Source of the DNA: Neptuniibacter sp048548695
GTDB lineage: Bacteria > Pseudomonadota > Gammaproteobacteria > Pseudomonadales > Balneatricaceae
NCBI RefSeq assembly: GCF_048548695.1
Contig: NZ_JBLYIF010000012.1
DNA length: 64,000 nt
Strand: one strand, 5' to 3'
Shown: piece by piece, positions 52,612 to 61,557 of the stretch
Numbering within the stretch: position 1 is the first letter of the stretch
How the letters are laid out: each line of letters opens with the position of its first letter
Translations under genes and position numbers: made by a program
The notes under the pieces: model-generated
Seen by the model: the letters and a program-made list of their open reading frames with translations, nothing else
The model's database searches: none
What the model was told of the DNA's origin: nothing

Positions 52612-53790
52612 ATGGATCAGCAGTCCCTCGTTTTTTCTTTTTTCCTTATTTTTACCGGCGCAGCCGTGCTGGCGTCTGTTGCACTCTATACCCGTCAACC
52701 ACTGCTGGTTGCCTATATAGCGCTGGGCGCACTCATAGGCCCATACGGTTTTTCATTGGTATCCGACACCGAGCTGATGACTGATATTTCCCACGCCGGA
52801 ATTATCTTCCTACTGTTCCTGTTAGGGCTGGATATGCAACCCAGCCATCTGGTGCATATGCTGAAAAAAGCCACTCTGGTAGCAATCGGCAGCTCGGTAT
52901 TGTTCTTTCTTCTTGGCTACAGCGTCAGCCTGCTATTTGGTTACACCCAGACCGAGTCCATTGTGGTGGGGGCGGCACTGATGTTTTCCAGCACCATCAT
53001 CGGCATCAAGCTGCTACCGACCACTGTGCTACATCATCGACACACAGGCGAACTGGTAGTTGGTCTGTTATTGCTACAGGATGTAATCGCCATTCTGGTA
53101 CTGCTATTTCTCTATAACAGTACCGCCAGCGGTGAAGGCAAAGACACCATGATAGAGTTTGCCAAGGCATTGGCCGCTCTGCCGTTATTAATCCTGGCAG
53201 CTTTCCTGGTAGTCAAATATGTCCTGCTAAAACTGATTACCCGGTTTGATCGGTTTCATGAATATATCTTTCTGCTGGCTCTGGGCTGGTGCCTCGGAAT
53301 GGCTGAACTCGCCAACCTGTGCGGGCTGTCCGCTGAGATTGGCGCATTTGTCGCGGGTGTCGCATTGGCAACCAGCCCGATCTCGCAATATATTGCGGTC
53401 AGCCTGAAACCCCTGCGCGACTTTTTCCTGATTCTGTTCTTCTTCTCTATCGGTGCCAGCTTTAATCTGGGCCTGGTCAGCATGATTGCCCTACCTGCAA
53501 TTATTCTGGCCATGCTGGTACTGGCGCTGAAGCCAATGATTTTCCGCGTGTTGCTGAGCCGCATCGATGAATCCAAAGCGCTTGGCTGGGAGGTAGGATT
53601 CCGACTGGGGCAGATCAGTGAGTTTTCCCTGCTGATCGCCTATATCGCAGCCAGCGCCAGCTTGATTGGCCAGGAAGCTTCCCATTTAATTCAGGCTACA
53701 GCCATCCTGACGTTTCTGTTTTCAAGCTACATTGTGGTGCTCAACTATCCATCACCGATTGCGGTCAATGACCGGCTGCGCCGGGATTAA
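52612..53790 (+). CDS. Kef-type cation/proton antiporter (CPA2)
   Basis: A monovalent cation:proton antiporter-2 membrane protein of 392 residues with about twelve hydrophobic segments. Core motifs are HAGIIFLLFLLGLDM and LMFSSTIIGIKLLP, followed by GLLLLQDVIAILVLL with the ion-site Asp. The C-terminal NAD-binding RCK/TrkA-N domain of KefB/KefC is absent, so gating must differ from those glutathione-gated channels. AGGAAG precedes the ATG. Its stop overlaps the next gene (convergent) by 4 bp. Confidence 0.9.
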   Translation: MDQQSLVFSFFLIFTGAAVLASVALYTRQPLLVAYIALGALIGPYGFSLVSDTELMTDISHAGIIFLLFLLGLDMQPSHLVHMLKKATLVAIGSSVLFFLLGYSVSLLFGYTQTESIVVGAALMFSSTIIGIKLLPTTVLHHRHTGELVVGLLLLQDVIAILVLLFLYNSTASGEGKDTMIEFAKALAALPLLILAAFLVVKYVLLKLITRFDRFHEYIFLLALGWCLGMAELANLCGLSAEIGAFVAGVALATSPISQYIAVSLKPLRDFFLILFFFSIGASFNLGLVSMIALPAIILAMLVLALKPMIFRVLLSRIDESKALGWEVGFRLGQISEFSLLIAYIAASASLIGQEASHLIQATAILTFLFSSYIVVLNYPSPIAVNDRLRRD

Positions 53791-54776
53791 ACAAACCGCT
53801 GGATATCGCGCTGCTGCCATAATTGCTCCGCCTGTTGCAGCAGCGCCTCCTGATCGCCAGACTTACCCAGCAATCGCAATATCAGCGCCAGGGTAGAGAT
53901 GACAGCGGCCTCCCCGTATGGGTGTGATGCCGTCCCCTGCCAAACCTGCTGTAACATCGCGGGGTCAAGCTCAGCCTCTTTGACAAAACGCTGCGGCACC
54001 GTGCGCTGCCACACAGATTCACTTAACTCGCCTTCCAGTACCCATTGCAACTGACACTCCGCATCCGGCCGAACTTCTGCCTCACCGCCATCACCTTTCA
54101 AGGTCAGGTTTCTGGGCGTACCTAACAGGCCTGCAGCACGCTGATGCATTGGCCCATAAGGCGGATGGAATACGCCATCCACACTGCAACGGGCATCCAG
54201 CGGATTTAGCATTCGGCAGAGAGTATGTACCGGAGAACGCAATCCGAGAATGGCGCGTAACTGAATAATCTGGCCCAACGGCGGACAAAAATGATCAACC
54301 GACTGATACACAAAGCCGCAGCGGTCCAGCTCGGCTGAGGCGGCTTGCCAATCAGTGACTGGGCTGAGATTGAACTGGCTCAACATATCTTCGACATAGA
54401 TACGCCCGGGAGTGTGACCGCGCGAGCCGTGCAGAAAAACTCGATAACCATGAGACGCCAGACATAATGCAACTAGAAGGTACCAAGTATGACGACGTTT
54501 TTTACCAGCATAACTGGACCAGTCCAGATCAACATTGATTCCTGCTGGCGGTGCATATCGCGCACGCACGGCATCGGCAAAACCTGCCAACTCTTCCGGC
54601 GCCTCCTCTTTCACCCGCAACAGCATTAGAAAAGCACCCAACTGCTCTGGCCTAACTTGCCCGTCGAGAATCATCCCCATGGCAATGCGGGCTTCCTCCC
54701 GATCCAGTGAACGACTGCCGGACTTACCCTTACCAAGAATACGAACGAAGGGCGCAAACGGGTGCTCTGTGGTCAT
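53787..54776 (-). CDS. TrpD2/YbiB-like phosphoribosyltransferase-fold protein
   Basis: A protein of 329 residues with the anthranilate-phosphoribosyltransferase fold (N-terminal helical part RSLDREEARIAMGMILDGQVRPEQLGAFLMLLR). The usual GTGGD phosphate loop of TrpD is replaced by HGSRGHTPGRIYVEDML. It resembles the TrpD2 group, of which E. coli YbiB is a member that binds nucleic acid and is under LexA control. An enzymatic role in tryptophan synthesis is unlikely. Confidence 0.8.
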   Translation of the reverse strand: MTTEHPFAPFVRILGKGKSGSRSLDREEARIAMGMILDGQVRPEQLGAFLMLLRVKEEAPEELAGFADAVRARYAPPAGINVDLDWSSYAGKKRRHTWYLLVALCLASHGYRVFLHGSRGHTPGRIYVEDMLSQFNLSPVTDWQAASAELDRCGFVYQSVDHFCPPLGQIIQLRAILGLRSPVHTLCRMLNPLDARCSVDGVFHPPYGPMHQRAAGLLGTPRNLTLKGDGGEAEVRPDAECQLQWVLEGELSESVWQRTVPQRFVKEAELDPAMLQQVWQGTASHPYGEAAVISTLALILRLLGKSGDQEALLQQAEQLWQQRDIQRFV

Positions 54777-54908
54777 AAATCAATTACTCGATGGTTTGTT
54801 ATTGCATAAGTGTAATGAACTATAGGGGTATGGTTCCAGCGAGATAGACACGCCAAACCGTAAAACATTCTGCTAGAATCCGCTTTTTACCACTGCCAGC
54901 CAACACCC

Positions 54909-56258
54909 ATGAAACGAAAACCCTCACTGCTGCATCGCCGCCCGCCGGTGAAAAAAAAACCGAGCGCATTGCCAGAGCAATTGCACATAACCGGTCTGAG
55001 CCATGAAGGCCGCGGCATCGCCCGGCACGAGGGTAAAACGATCTTTGTTAGCGGTGCACTACCGGGTGAAACCATAAAGTTTCAGCTGCTAAAGCAGCAC
55101 CGCCGTTTTGATGAAGCTCACTGCACTGAGATCATCGAAGCCTCTGCAGATCGCGCAGAACCACTCTGCCCGCATTATACAAGCTGCGGCGGTTGCGATC
55201 TGCAACATCTTGCACCTGTAGTGCAACTCGTCACTAAGCAAGCATTAGTGCTAGACCAGTTGCAGCGGTTAGGTGGAGTCGTACCGGAACAGGTTGAGGC
55301 CGCGATAGAAGGCCCTCAGTGGAACTACCGGCGTAGCTGCCGCATTGGTATCAATCAACGCCAGAAAGATGGTAGCGCCCTGGTAGGCTTTCGCCGCAGA
55401 GGCAGTAACAAGCTCACAGCAATTAGCACCTGCGCGGTAGCAGAACCAGAGATAAACCTGCTACTTAAAGGCCTGCCTGATGCCCTCGCCTGTGCAGATC
55501 AGTTCAGGCAGATTACCCATGCAGAAGTTATCCTGGGTGACGACACTGGCATACTGCTGCTTAGGGTCAAAAAAGCCTTGCCGGCGACTTTGCTACAGGC
55601 ATTGAAAAAGCTGACGACTGAAATCCAGCTCGGGCTGTGTTTACAGCATGATGATGGTGAGATAGTCGCTGTTGGCAACTTCCAGCCAATACTTGACTAC
55701 GCGTTACCCAGCTTCACTATCAAGCTGCAGTTTGCTCCAGGTGACTTTATTCAGATCAATGCCCAGATCAATCGAGCGATGGTAGATCGTGCCCTCAACT
55801 GGCTGGCAATAGAAAGTCATGAACGCGTGCTGGATCTCTTCTCCGGCATCGGCAATTTCACCTTACCCATGGCGACCCAGGCAGATACCGTTGTAGGAAT
55901 TGAAGGTGCCGACAATATGGTCGCGCGCGCGCAAGCCAACGCGCAACTTAATCAGCTTAATAATTGTGAATTCTACCGAGCAGACCTGAGTGCTGATTTA
56001 AGAGCTCAACCCTGGTTCAAGCAGGGGTTTGATAAGATACTGCTGGACCCCCCTCGCACCGGAGCAGCAGAGCTGATCGAACAGATAGGCCATTATCAGG
56101 CGAAGGCAATTCTATATGTATCCTGTAATCCTGCCGCACTCGCCAGAGACGCTGCCGCACTCGGCAAACAAGGTTATAAACTAAAACGCTTTTGTGTCAT
56201 GGATATGTTTCCGCAAACTTCACATATCGAATCTCTGGCCCTGTTTGAGCGCAATTGA
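54909..56258 (+). CDS. rlmD: 23S rRNA m5U1939 methyltransferase RlmD
   Basis: RlmD (RumA) methylates U1939 of 23S rRNA using S-adenosylmethionine. The protein has 449 residues: a TRAM domain at the N-terminus, a [4Fe-4S] cysteine cluster (CPHYTSCGGCDLQH), the SAM site (VLDLFSGIGNFTLPMA) and the catalytic Cys in LYVSCNPAAL. A lysine-rich leader (residues 1-20) precedes the TRAM domain. It overlaps rluA by one base (TGATG), so the pair of rRNA modification genes is coupled. Confidence 0.95.
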   Translation: MKRKPSLLHRRPPVKKKPSALPEQLHITGLSHEGRGIARHEGKTIFVSGALPGETIKFQLLKQHRRFDEAHCTEIIEASADRAEPLCPHYTSCGGCDLQHLAPVVQLVTKQALVLDQLQRLGGVVPEQVEAAIEGPQWNYRRSCRIGINQRQKDGSALVGFRRRGSNKLTAISTCAVAEPEINLLLKGLPDALACADQFRQITHAEVILGDDTGILLLRVKKALPATLLQALKKLTTEIQLGLCLQHDDGEIVAVGNFQPILDYALPSFTIKLQFAPGDFIQINAQINRAMVDRALNWLAIESHERVLDLFSGIGNFTLPMATQADTVVGIEGADNMVARAQANAQLNQLNNCEFYRADLSADLRAQPWFKQGFDKILLDPPRTGAAELIEQIGHYQAKAILYVSCNPAALARDAAALGKQGYKLKRFCVMDMFPQTSHIESLALFERN

Positions 56259-56881
56259 TGTCAATCGAAGTGCTCTACCAGGATCATGACCTGATTGCGA
56301 TCAATAAACCGGCCGACCTGCTATCAGTTCCCGGACGCGGGCCAGACAAACAGGACTGTGCATGGCGCCGTGTGCAACAGCAATTCCCGACTGCACGCGT
56401 GGTACACCGTCTGGATTACGCCACGTCCGGCATTCTGTTATTTGCCCTGCATCTGGACGCTCAAAGAGGCCTGAACCAAGCATTCCAGCAACGCCTGACC
56501 GACAAGCATTATATCGCCGAGGTCAGCGGTCAATTGCAAGCCGATGAAGGCAGTGTTGATCTGCCTCTGCGCTGTGACTGGGAGAACCGCCCGTTACAGA
56601 TAGTCGACTTTGAGCAAGGCAAACAGGCCCTCACCCACTGGCGCAAACTGAATGACACTGCCGAGGGCAGCAGAGTCCGTCTACACCCGATCACCGGCCG
56701 CTCCCATCAACTCAGGGTGCACATGCTGGCGCTGGGCCATCCGATAATAGGTGACCGCTTTTATGGTCATGAAAGATGTAAAGCCGCCGCCGACCGTTTG
56801 CTGTTGCATGCAGAAGCATTGCAATTGCCACACCCCATTACCGGCAAGCCACTGCAGCTGTTTACGGCCAGTCCGTTTTAG
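56258..56881 (+). CDS. rluA: Pseudouridine synthase RluA
   Basis: A dual-specificity RluA-family synthase of 207 residues that modifies U746 of 23S rRNA and U32 of several tRNAs in E. coli. The catalytic Asp is in HRLDYATSG, and HPITGRSHQLRVHM is the conserved C-terminal motif. The short length without an S4 domain fits RluA, not RluC or RluD. The ATG at 56258 overlaps the rlmD stop. The stop codon sits exactly at the edge of the MITE-like element. Confidence 0.9.
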   Translation: MSIEVLYQDHDLIAINKPADLLSVPGRGPDKQDCAWRRVQQQFPTARVVHRLDYATSGILLFALHLDAQRGLNQAFQQRLTDKHYIAEVSGQLQADEGSVDLPLRCDWENRPLQIVDFEQGKQALTHWRKLNDTAEGSRVRLHPITGRSHQLRVHMLALGHPIIGDRFYGHERCKAAADRLLLHAEALQLPHPITGKPLQLFTASPF

Positions 56882-57016
56882 GGAGCCCACGAATAAATCC
56901 AAAACACCTCTGGCTTTCAGGGCAATTTGAGATCAAGGCAGCGATTACAGGCATGCCGGTTGCCTGTCGAAAATCGGTAACGCAGAGAAAGTCTTGGGCT
57001 TGTTCGCAGGTTCCTT
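56880..57016. mobile_element. MITE-like element, short copy (137 bp)
   Basis: It has the same ends as the element at 10251-10512 (AGGGAGCCCACGAATAAATCC on the left; the complement of TTGTTCGCAGGTTCCTT on the right) and the same left internal half, including GGTTGCCTGTCGAAAATCGG. About 125 bp of the middle is missing. It fills the whole space between rluA and the convergent dehydrogenase gene, and both stop codons overlap its termini. Confidence 0.7.
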
Positions 57017-57965
57017 AGTTAACCACCCGCATCGGTCGACCGCCAACAAATGCGCTAATATTCTCCGCCGTTTGTTCGATAATTCGTTGCCTCGCTTCAA
57101 GACTGCCCCAGGCAATATGCGGTGTAATAATAAGATTTGGCAGATCCAGTGCTAACAAAGGGCTACCGGTTCGTGGCGGCTCAGTGGTCAAAACATCAGT
57201 AGCAACACCACCCAGATGACCGGATAATAATGCAGCCGCAACAGCGGCTTCATCCATCAGCGGACCACGGGCAGTATTGATTAAATAACTGCCAGGCTGC
57301 ATCAGCGACAACCTGTCAGCATTGATCAAATGCTGTGTCTCAGGCGTCAGCGGGCAATGCAGCGATATCACATCCGCCTGCTGGAATACCGTATCCAGCG
57401 GTAGACGACCCTCCCTGCAGGTCTCGCTACCTATGCGTTCCGCCACCAGAATCTGCATACCAAACGCCCTCCCCAGCAACGCCACCGCCTGTCCTAGGTG
57501 ACCATAACCAATGATGCCAAGCGAACGACCACTCAGTTCTCTTATAGGATAATCAAGAAAGCAGAACTGACCCGACTGCTGCCAGCGCCCCGTCTTAACT
57601 GCCTGATGATAAGGTAGTAACTGGGTATGCAGTGCCAACATCAAAGACAGCGTGTGCTGGGCAACCGCCTCCACGCCATAGGCGACCGCATTGCATACCG
57701 GCACTCCCTGTTCTCGCGCCGCTGACTTATCCACCACATCAGTGCCAGTAGCAATCACACAGATTAACTTTAACTGTTCAGCCTGAATGATATGTTCACG
57801 GTCGAGTGGCACCTTATTGGTAATCACCAGATCATAGCCCTGGATACGTTCAGCCACCTGATTGGCTGACGTCAACATATGCGTGTCCAACTGGTCCAGC
57901 TGCGCCCGAAGTGGTGCCAGATCGATATCCTCCATACTGGCTAAATCAAGTATCACACCACGCAT
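57015..57965 (-). CDS. D-2-hydroxyacid dehydrogenase
   Basis: An NAD(P)-dependent dehydrogenase of 316 residues in the glycerate/hydroxypyruvate/lactate family. The ATG at 57965 has AAGGAG upstream. The dinucleotide site is IGYGHLGQAVA, and the catalytic Arg, Glu and His are in NTARGPLMDE, LTTEPP and TPHIAWGS. A hydroxypyruvate reductase or glycerate dehydrogenase role is likely, but the substrate is not readable from the sequence. Confidence 0.9.
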   Translation of the reverse strand: MRGVILDLASMEDIDLAPLRAQLDQLDTHMLTSANQVAERIQGYDLVITNKVPLDREHIIQAEQLKLICVIATGTDVVDKSAAREQGVPVCNAVAYGVEAVAQHTLSLMLALHTQLLPYHQAVKTGRWQQSGQFCFLDYPIRELSGRSLGIIGYGHLGQAVALLGRAFGMQILVAERIGSETCREGRLPLDTVFQQADVISLHCPLTPETQHLINADRLSLMQPGSYLINTARGPLMDEAAVAAALLSGHLGGVATDVLTTEPPRTGSPLLALDLPNLIITPHIAWGSLEARQRIIEQTAENISAFVGGRPMRVVN

Positions 57966-58209
57966 GTTACACACTCCTTAATCCTGCTTGTAAGCCATAC
58001 AGTTAATTGTAAAGCCGTCTCTGACAAATATGTTTTAAGTTCTTTTTCCCTGCCGCAATGTGAATTATTTATGACATGCTGGCGGATGCAGAAGCGATTT
58101 GCTAAAAAGGAAAATGTATATACATTCGATGTACTTCATATAGTCATTGGTGCTGGCTGCGAATCGCTGTATTCTGCACACATTACGTTGGTTCTAAAAG
58201 GTAACGACC

Positions 58210-58386
58210 GTGGGCAGATCGAATAAAGCGATGAAAAAAAACAGTCAGTTAGTTATTCGAATCAATGATCAAGAACGCGATCGTTTTGTATCATTGTGTG
58301 AAGAGCTGGACACCAGTGCCGCCCGTGAAATACGCCGGTTTATACGAAATTATCTCGCTGCGCATGAACAACAGGCAGACGCCTGA
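58210..58386 (+). CDS. Ribbon-helix-helix regulator (58 aa)
   Basis: A small protein read from a GTG at 58210, with AAAGGTAA upstream (an ATG at 58231 is in frame too). The core has a beta strand (QLVIRINDQERDRF), a helix, a turn and a second helix (TSAAREIRRFIRNYLA). This is the CopG/Arc-type ribbon-helix-helix pattern, and such proteins bind DNA as dimers. There is no toxin gene beside it, and the next gene is the 37-residue lysine-rich protein, 51 bp downstream. Its target is unknown. An antitoxin-like or plasmid-type origin is possible but not supported. Confidence 0.7.
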   Translation: MGRSNKAMKKNSQLVIRINDQERDRFVSLCEELDTSAAREIRRFIRNYLAAHEQQADA

Positions 58387-58437
58387 CAACAGTGCATTTG
58401 CAGTGCTTACTTAATTTACTGACCACAGGACCTTAAG

Positions 58438-58551
58438 ATGGCTAAAGTAAAAAAACTCAAAAAGCAGATCAAACTACGTTCCGCCAAAATTGCCAAGCAA
58501 GAAGGTAAACTGAAGAAACTGAAAAAACTGCTCAAAAAAGCGAAAAAATAA
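58438..58551 (+). CDS. Lysine-rich mini-protein (37 aa)
   Basis: A very basic peptide of 37 residues (19 are Lys or Arg) with a leucine/lysine heptad-like rhythm (KLKKQIKLRSAKIAKQEGKLKK...). It should form a positively charged amphipathic helix or coiled coil. AGGA stands eight bases before the ATG, and a terminator follows. It may bind RNA, DNA, ribosomes or polyphosphate. No family is recognised. Because it is so short and repetitive, coding is probable but not certain. Confidence 0.55.
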   Translation: MAKVKKLKKQIKLRSAKIAKQEGKLKKLKKLLKKAKK

Positions 58552-58572
58552 TAGCCCGTATCGCACGCATAA

Positions 58573-58598
58573 AAAAAGGGGCTGCATCGCCCCTTTTT
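58573..58598. terminator. Bidirectional terminator
   Basis: AAAAAGGGGC, loop TGCATC, GCCCCTTTTT, between the lysine-rich gene (plus) and bamC (minus). A and T runs are on both sides, so it can serve both. Confidence 0.9.
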
Positions 58599-58613
58599 AA
58601 GATCTGTTGCTTA

Positions 58614-60002
58614 TCAGCCCTGCTTACTCAAGCCATCCTTAACATCCCACAGAATCTCTTCTGCCACCACAGCCGGTGCTGAAACACCTTCCTCTGTATA
58701 CACGCTAAGGTATGCACCGGAGCGGGTACGTGTCAGTTTCAACTGATACAAGCCAGTATGCTCAAACTGACCAGTGGTCTGATTGTAGATACCCGCATCG
58801 TCACCGCCACCAAACACGTAGATTGGCTTACCGCCAAACCAGATCTTATAACCTTTCTGGTTGGCTTTATCATTAGGGTCACTCAGAGGGTCGATAGCAT
58901 CCGGGTCAGTATTCTGCAGTCGAGCCAGGGTTTTACCAGAGCTATAGCTGATGCCATCTGTCTCTCCATCACTCAGACCCAAGGCTTCACCCAGTGCACT
59001 GGTAGAGAAAGTGATAGGACCTCGATCCGAGTGCAACCACTCGAAAAAACCAAGATCTTCTGTTTCTTCAAATGGTGTAGAGGTGGTGTAGGTCATATAA
59101 AAATAACCCACGTCAGCATCCCGGGTTCCCACATCGAGATCCGCCTTATCCAATGCGGCGCTGACAAGGTCCCAGGCCTGGGCTATCGGTGCATCGATTT
59201 TCAGTACCGGGTTACCACGGGAGTCGCGGCCTAACTGGGTGCCACCACGATGCTTCTCCTGAAAGGCAACCAGACTTTGCGCACTGCGCTCCCCGGTCGC
59301 TTTACTCAGATAACGCAACATTTCGAACATCATGTCCGACTTGTAACTGACATCACGTGCCTGGTTAGCCCAATCAACCTCAGACACCTGTTCTTCTGCC
59401 GCAAAACGAATATGGCGCATAGAGATGCTAGTACGGTCTGACGCACCAACCACTGGATTCAACCGAACTTGAAGCTTATCCTTGGTCGGTCCCGGGATAT
59501 CCTGAAAAGTCAGACGTTTAATCCAGGTATCAACAAAACCAAACTCTTTGGCCTCATTGCTGATCCATTCCGTTTCCATCAACCCCTGTCGCGGTTTGGT
59601 GTCGGACAGCTGAATACCATTAAACGACCAGAACTCAGTCAGCTTGACCCAGACATTGGTGATACCTTCATCCACCACGATCAGTTTTTCACCTTCGACC
59701 CGCTTCAGGTTTACCGCATCGCTGCCGGATTCGGCATAGAAAAACTCAGGCCTTGGTACCTCGAAATCGCCCACCCGGGCAGAGCCAACTTCACTGACCT
59801 GAGGAATCTGAAGAGAATCCTCAGTAACACGCGCATCAAGGTGAGACGGTACACTCAACCGTTTGCCCTGCTCCGCGTTTTCATAATCCTGACTACGGTC
59901 GCGAACAATACCTTTTTCACCGTAGATCGGATTATTATCGATAACACCACAGGCGCTGAGCGTCAGGGCAGTAAGGGTTAGGGCAAGGATCTTTTTCTGC
60001 AT
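58614..60002 (-). CDS. bamC: Outer membrane assembly lipoprotein BamC
   Basis: BamC (NlpB) is a lipoprotein subunit of the outer-membrane beta-barrel assembly complex. The ATG at 60002 opens a lipoprotein signal peptide with lipobox LSAC (Cys about residue 18). The long unstructured, then beta-rich N-terminus and two helix-grip domains follow (462 residues, longer than the 344 of E. coli). It lies 12 bp downstream of dapA, the usual dapA-bamC order. Confidence 0.92.
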   Translation of the reverse strand: MQKKILALTLTALTLSACGVIDNNPIYGEKGIVRDRSQDYENAEQGKRLSVPSHLDARVTEDSLQIPQVSEVGSARVGDFEVPRPEFFYAESGSDAVNLKRVEGEKLIVVDEGITNVWVKLTEFWSFNGIQLSDTKPRQGLMETEWISNEAKEFGFVDTWIKRLTFQDIPGPTKDKLQVRLNPVVGASDRTSISMRHIRFAAEEQVSEVDWANQARDVSYKSDMMFEMLRYLSKATGERSAQSLVAFQEKHRGGTQLGRDSRGNPVLKIDAPIAQAWDLVSAALDKADLDVGTRDADVGYFYMTYTTSTPFEETEDLGFFEWLHSDRGPITFSTSALGEALGLSDGETDGISYSSGKTLARLQNTDPDAIDPLSDPNDKANQKGYKIWFGGKPIYVFGGGDDAGIYNQTTGQFEHTGLYQLKLTRTRSGAYLSVYTEEGVSAPAVVAEEILWDVKDGLSKQG

Positions 60003-60014
60003 CTCAACCACAAC

Positions 60015-60890
60015 TTAAATTATTTTGCTGGAACGCAGTGCTTCCCGCACTACTTCATGATACTGCTCGGCCAGAACAGTCAACGGCAGACGTATACCCT
60101 GTTCCATCAAGCCCATTTCAGCCATTGCCCATTTCACCGGAATTGGGTTCGCTTCGACAAAGAGTTTTTCATGTAACGGCATCAAACGCTCATGCAGAGC
60201 ACGGGCATCATCTGCCTGACCCGCCAGACCAAGACGACAAAGCTCAGACATCTCTGCCGGTGCAACGTTCGCGGTCACAGAGATATTGCCGTGACCGCCA
60301 GCCAGAATCAGTTCAATCGCTGTCGCATCATCACCGGAATAGATCGCAAACTCTGCCGGGCAGTGCTCAATCAACCAGCGCGCCCGATCCAGATCACCAG
60401 TTGCCTCTTTCACACCAATGATATTGGGCACATTAGTCAGGCGCAGCACCGTTTCCGGCAACATATCGCAGGCGGTACGGCCAGGCACATTGTAGAGAAT
60501 CTGCGGTACATCAACGGCTTCAGCCACGGCTTTATAGTGCAGATATAAGCCTTCCTGAGTCGGCTTATTATAATAAGGTGTAACTAGCAGGCAGGCATCC
60601 GCACCGGCTTTTTTCGCCTCAGCGGTTAACTCAATCGCTTCAGTAGTCGAGTTGGCACCGGTACCGGCGATAACCGGAATGCGCCCCGCGATACGGTTGA
60701 CGACCCGCTGAATCACCGCACAATGCTCAGAACAATCCAACGTCGCCGACTCACCTGTTGTACCAACAGCAACAATAGAATCAGTGCCCTTCTCCAGATG
60801 CATATCCACCAGTTTGTCGAGGTTATCCCAGTCGACATCACCGTTAATATGCATCGGGGTAACAAGAGCAACAATGCTGCCAGTAATCAT
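60015..60890 (-). CDS. dapA: 4-hydroxy-tetrahydrodipicolinate synthase
   Basis: DapA condenses pyruvate and aspartate semialdehyde, the first committed step of lysine and diaminopimelate synthesis. From the ATG at 60890 (GGAG upstream) it has 291 residues. Hallmarks are GTTGESATL, the tyrosines in TPYYNKPTQEG and ILYNVPGRT, and the Schiff-base Lys in IGVKEATGDL. It forms an operon with bamC. Confidence 0.97.
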   Translation of the reverse strand: MITGSIVALVTPMHINGDVDWDNLDKLVDMHLEKGTDSIVAVGTTGESATLDCSEHCAVIQRVVNRIAGRIPVIAGTGANSTTEAIELTAEAKKAGADACLLVTPYYNKPTQEGLYLHYKAVAEAVDVPQILYNVPGRTACDMLPETVLRLTNVPNIIGVKEATGDLDRARWLIEHCPAEFAIYSGDDATAIELILAGGHGNISVTANVAPAEMSELCRLGLAGQADDARALHERLMPLHEKLFVEANPIPVKWAMAEMGLMEQGIRLPLTVLAEQYHEVVREALRSSKII

Positions 60891-61065
60891 GCTTTTCTCC
60901 ATCGCGAGAGGAATCGGTTTCAGGCAAGCGCCAAAAGTACTCTGACCCCGGCGCTATTACAACCTTATCATCCGATCCTGATCTGGTATCGTATTAAAAG
61001 GGACGTTATTTTAACGACTTTCCCCTATATTGAGTAGCCATCTAAACGACATCTAAGGAAGCAAC

Positions 61066-61542
61066 ATGAGCAGCATCAGCCTTAATCAGCCAATACCTGA
61101 TTTCACCGCAAAGGCCACCAGTGGCGTCGAGTTTTCACTAAGTGCATTACATGGCCAGCAGGTTGTTCTCTACTTCTACCCGAAAGACAGCACACCAGGC
61201 TGCACCACTGAGGGTCAGGAATTTCGCGATGCGATAGATGCGTTTGCCGATGCCAACACCCAGATCTTCGGCATTTCACGCGATAGCCTGCGCGCGCATG
61301 AGAACTTTAAGAGTAAGCAGTGTTTCCCATTCGAGTTGATCTCTGATCCTGACGAAACCGTCTGCAAGCTGTTTGACGTGATCAAGCTGAAAAAACTGTA
61401 CGGCAAAGAATATATGGGGGTCGACCGGTCCACGTTCCTGATTGATGCCGAAGGCAACCTGGCTCAGGAGTGGCGCTCGGTGAAAGTAAAAGGCCATGTA
61501 GCTGAAGTACTGGCAGCTGCCCAGGCGTTAAACAACGCCTGA
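61066..61542 (+). CDS. bcp: Peroxiredoxin Bcp (PrxQ)
   Basis: A thiol peroxidase of 158 residues that reduces hydrogen peroxide and lipid hydroperoxides. The peroxidatic Cys is C46 in DSTPGCTTEG. The near Cys of E. coli Bcp (five residues on) is missing, but Cys86 in KSKQCFPF is at the place used as resolving Cys in the other PrxQ type. It diverges from dapA. Confidence 0.95.
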   Translation: MSSISLNQPIPDFTAKATSGVEFSLSALHGQQVVLYFYPKDSTPGCTTEGQEFRDAIDAFADANTQIFGISRDSLRAHENFKSKQCFPFELISDPDETVCKLFDVIKLKKLYGKEYMGVDRSTFLIDAEGNLAQEWRSVKVKGHVAEVLAAAQALNNA

Positions 61543-61557
61543 TGCAGCAACGAGTCA

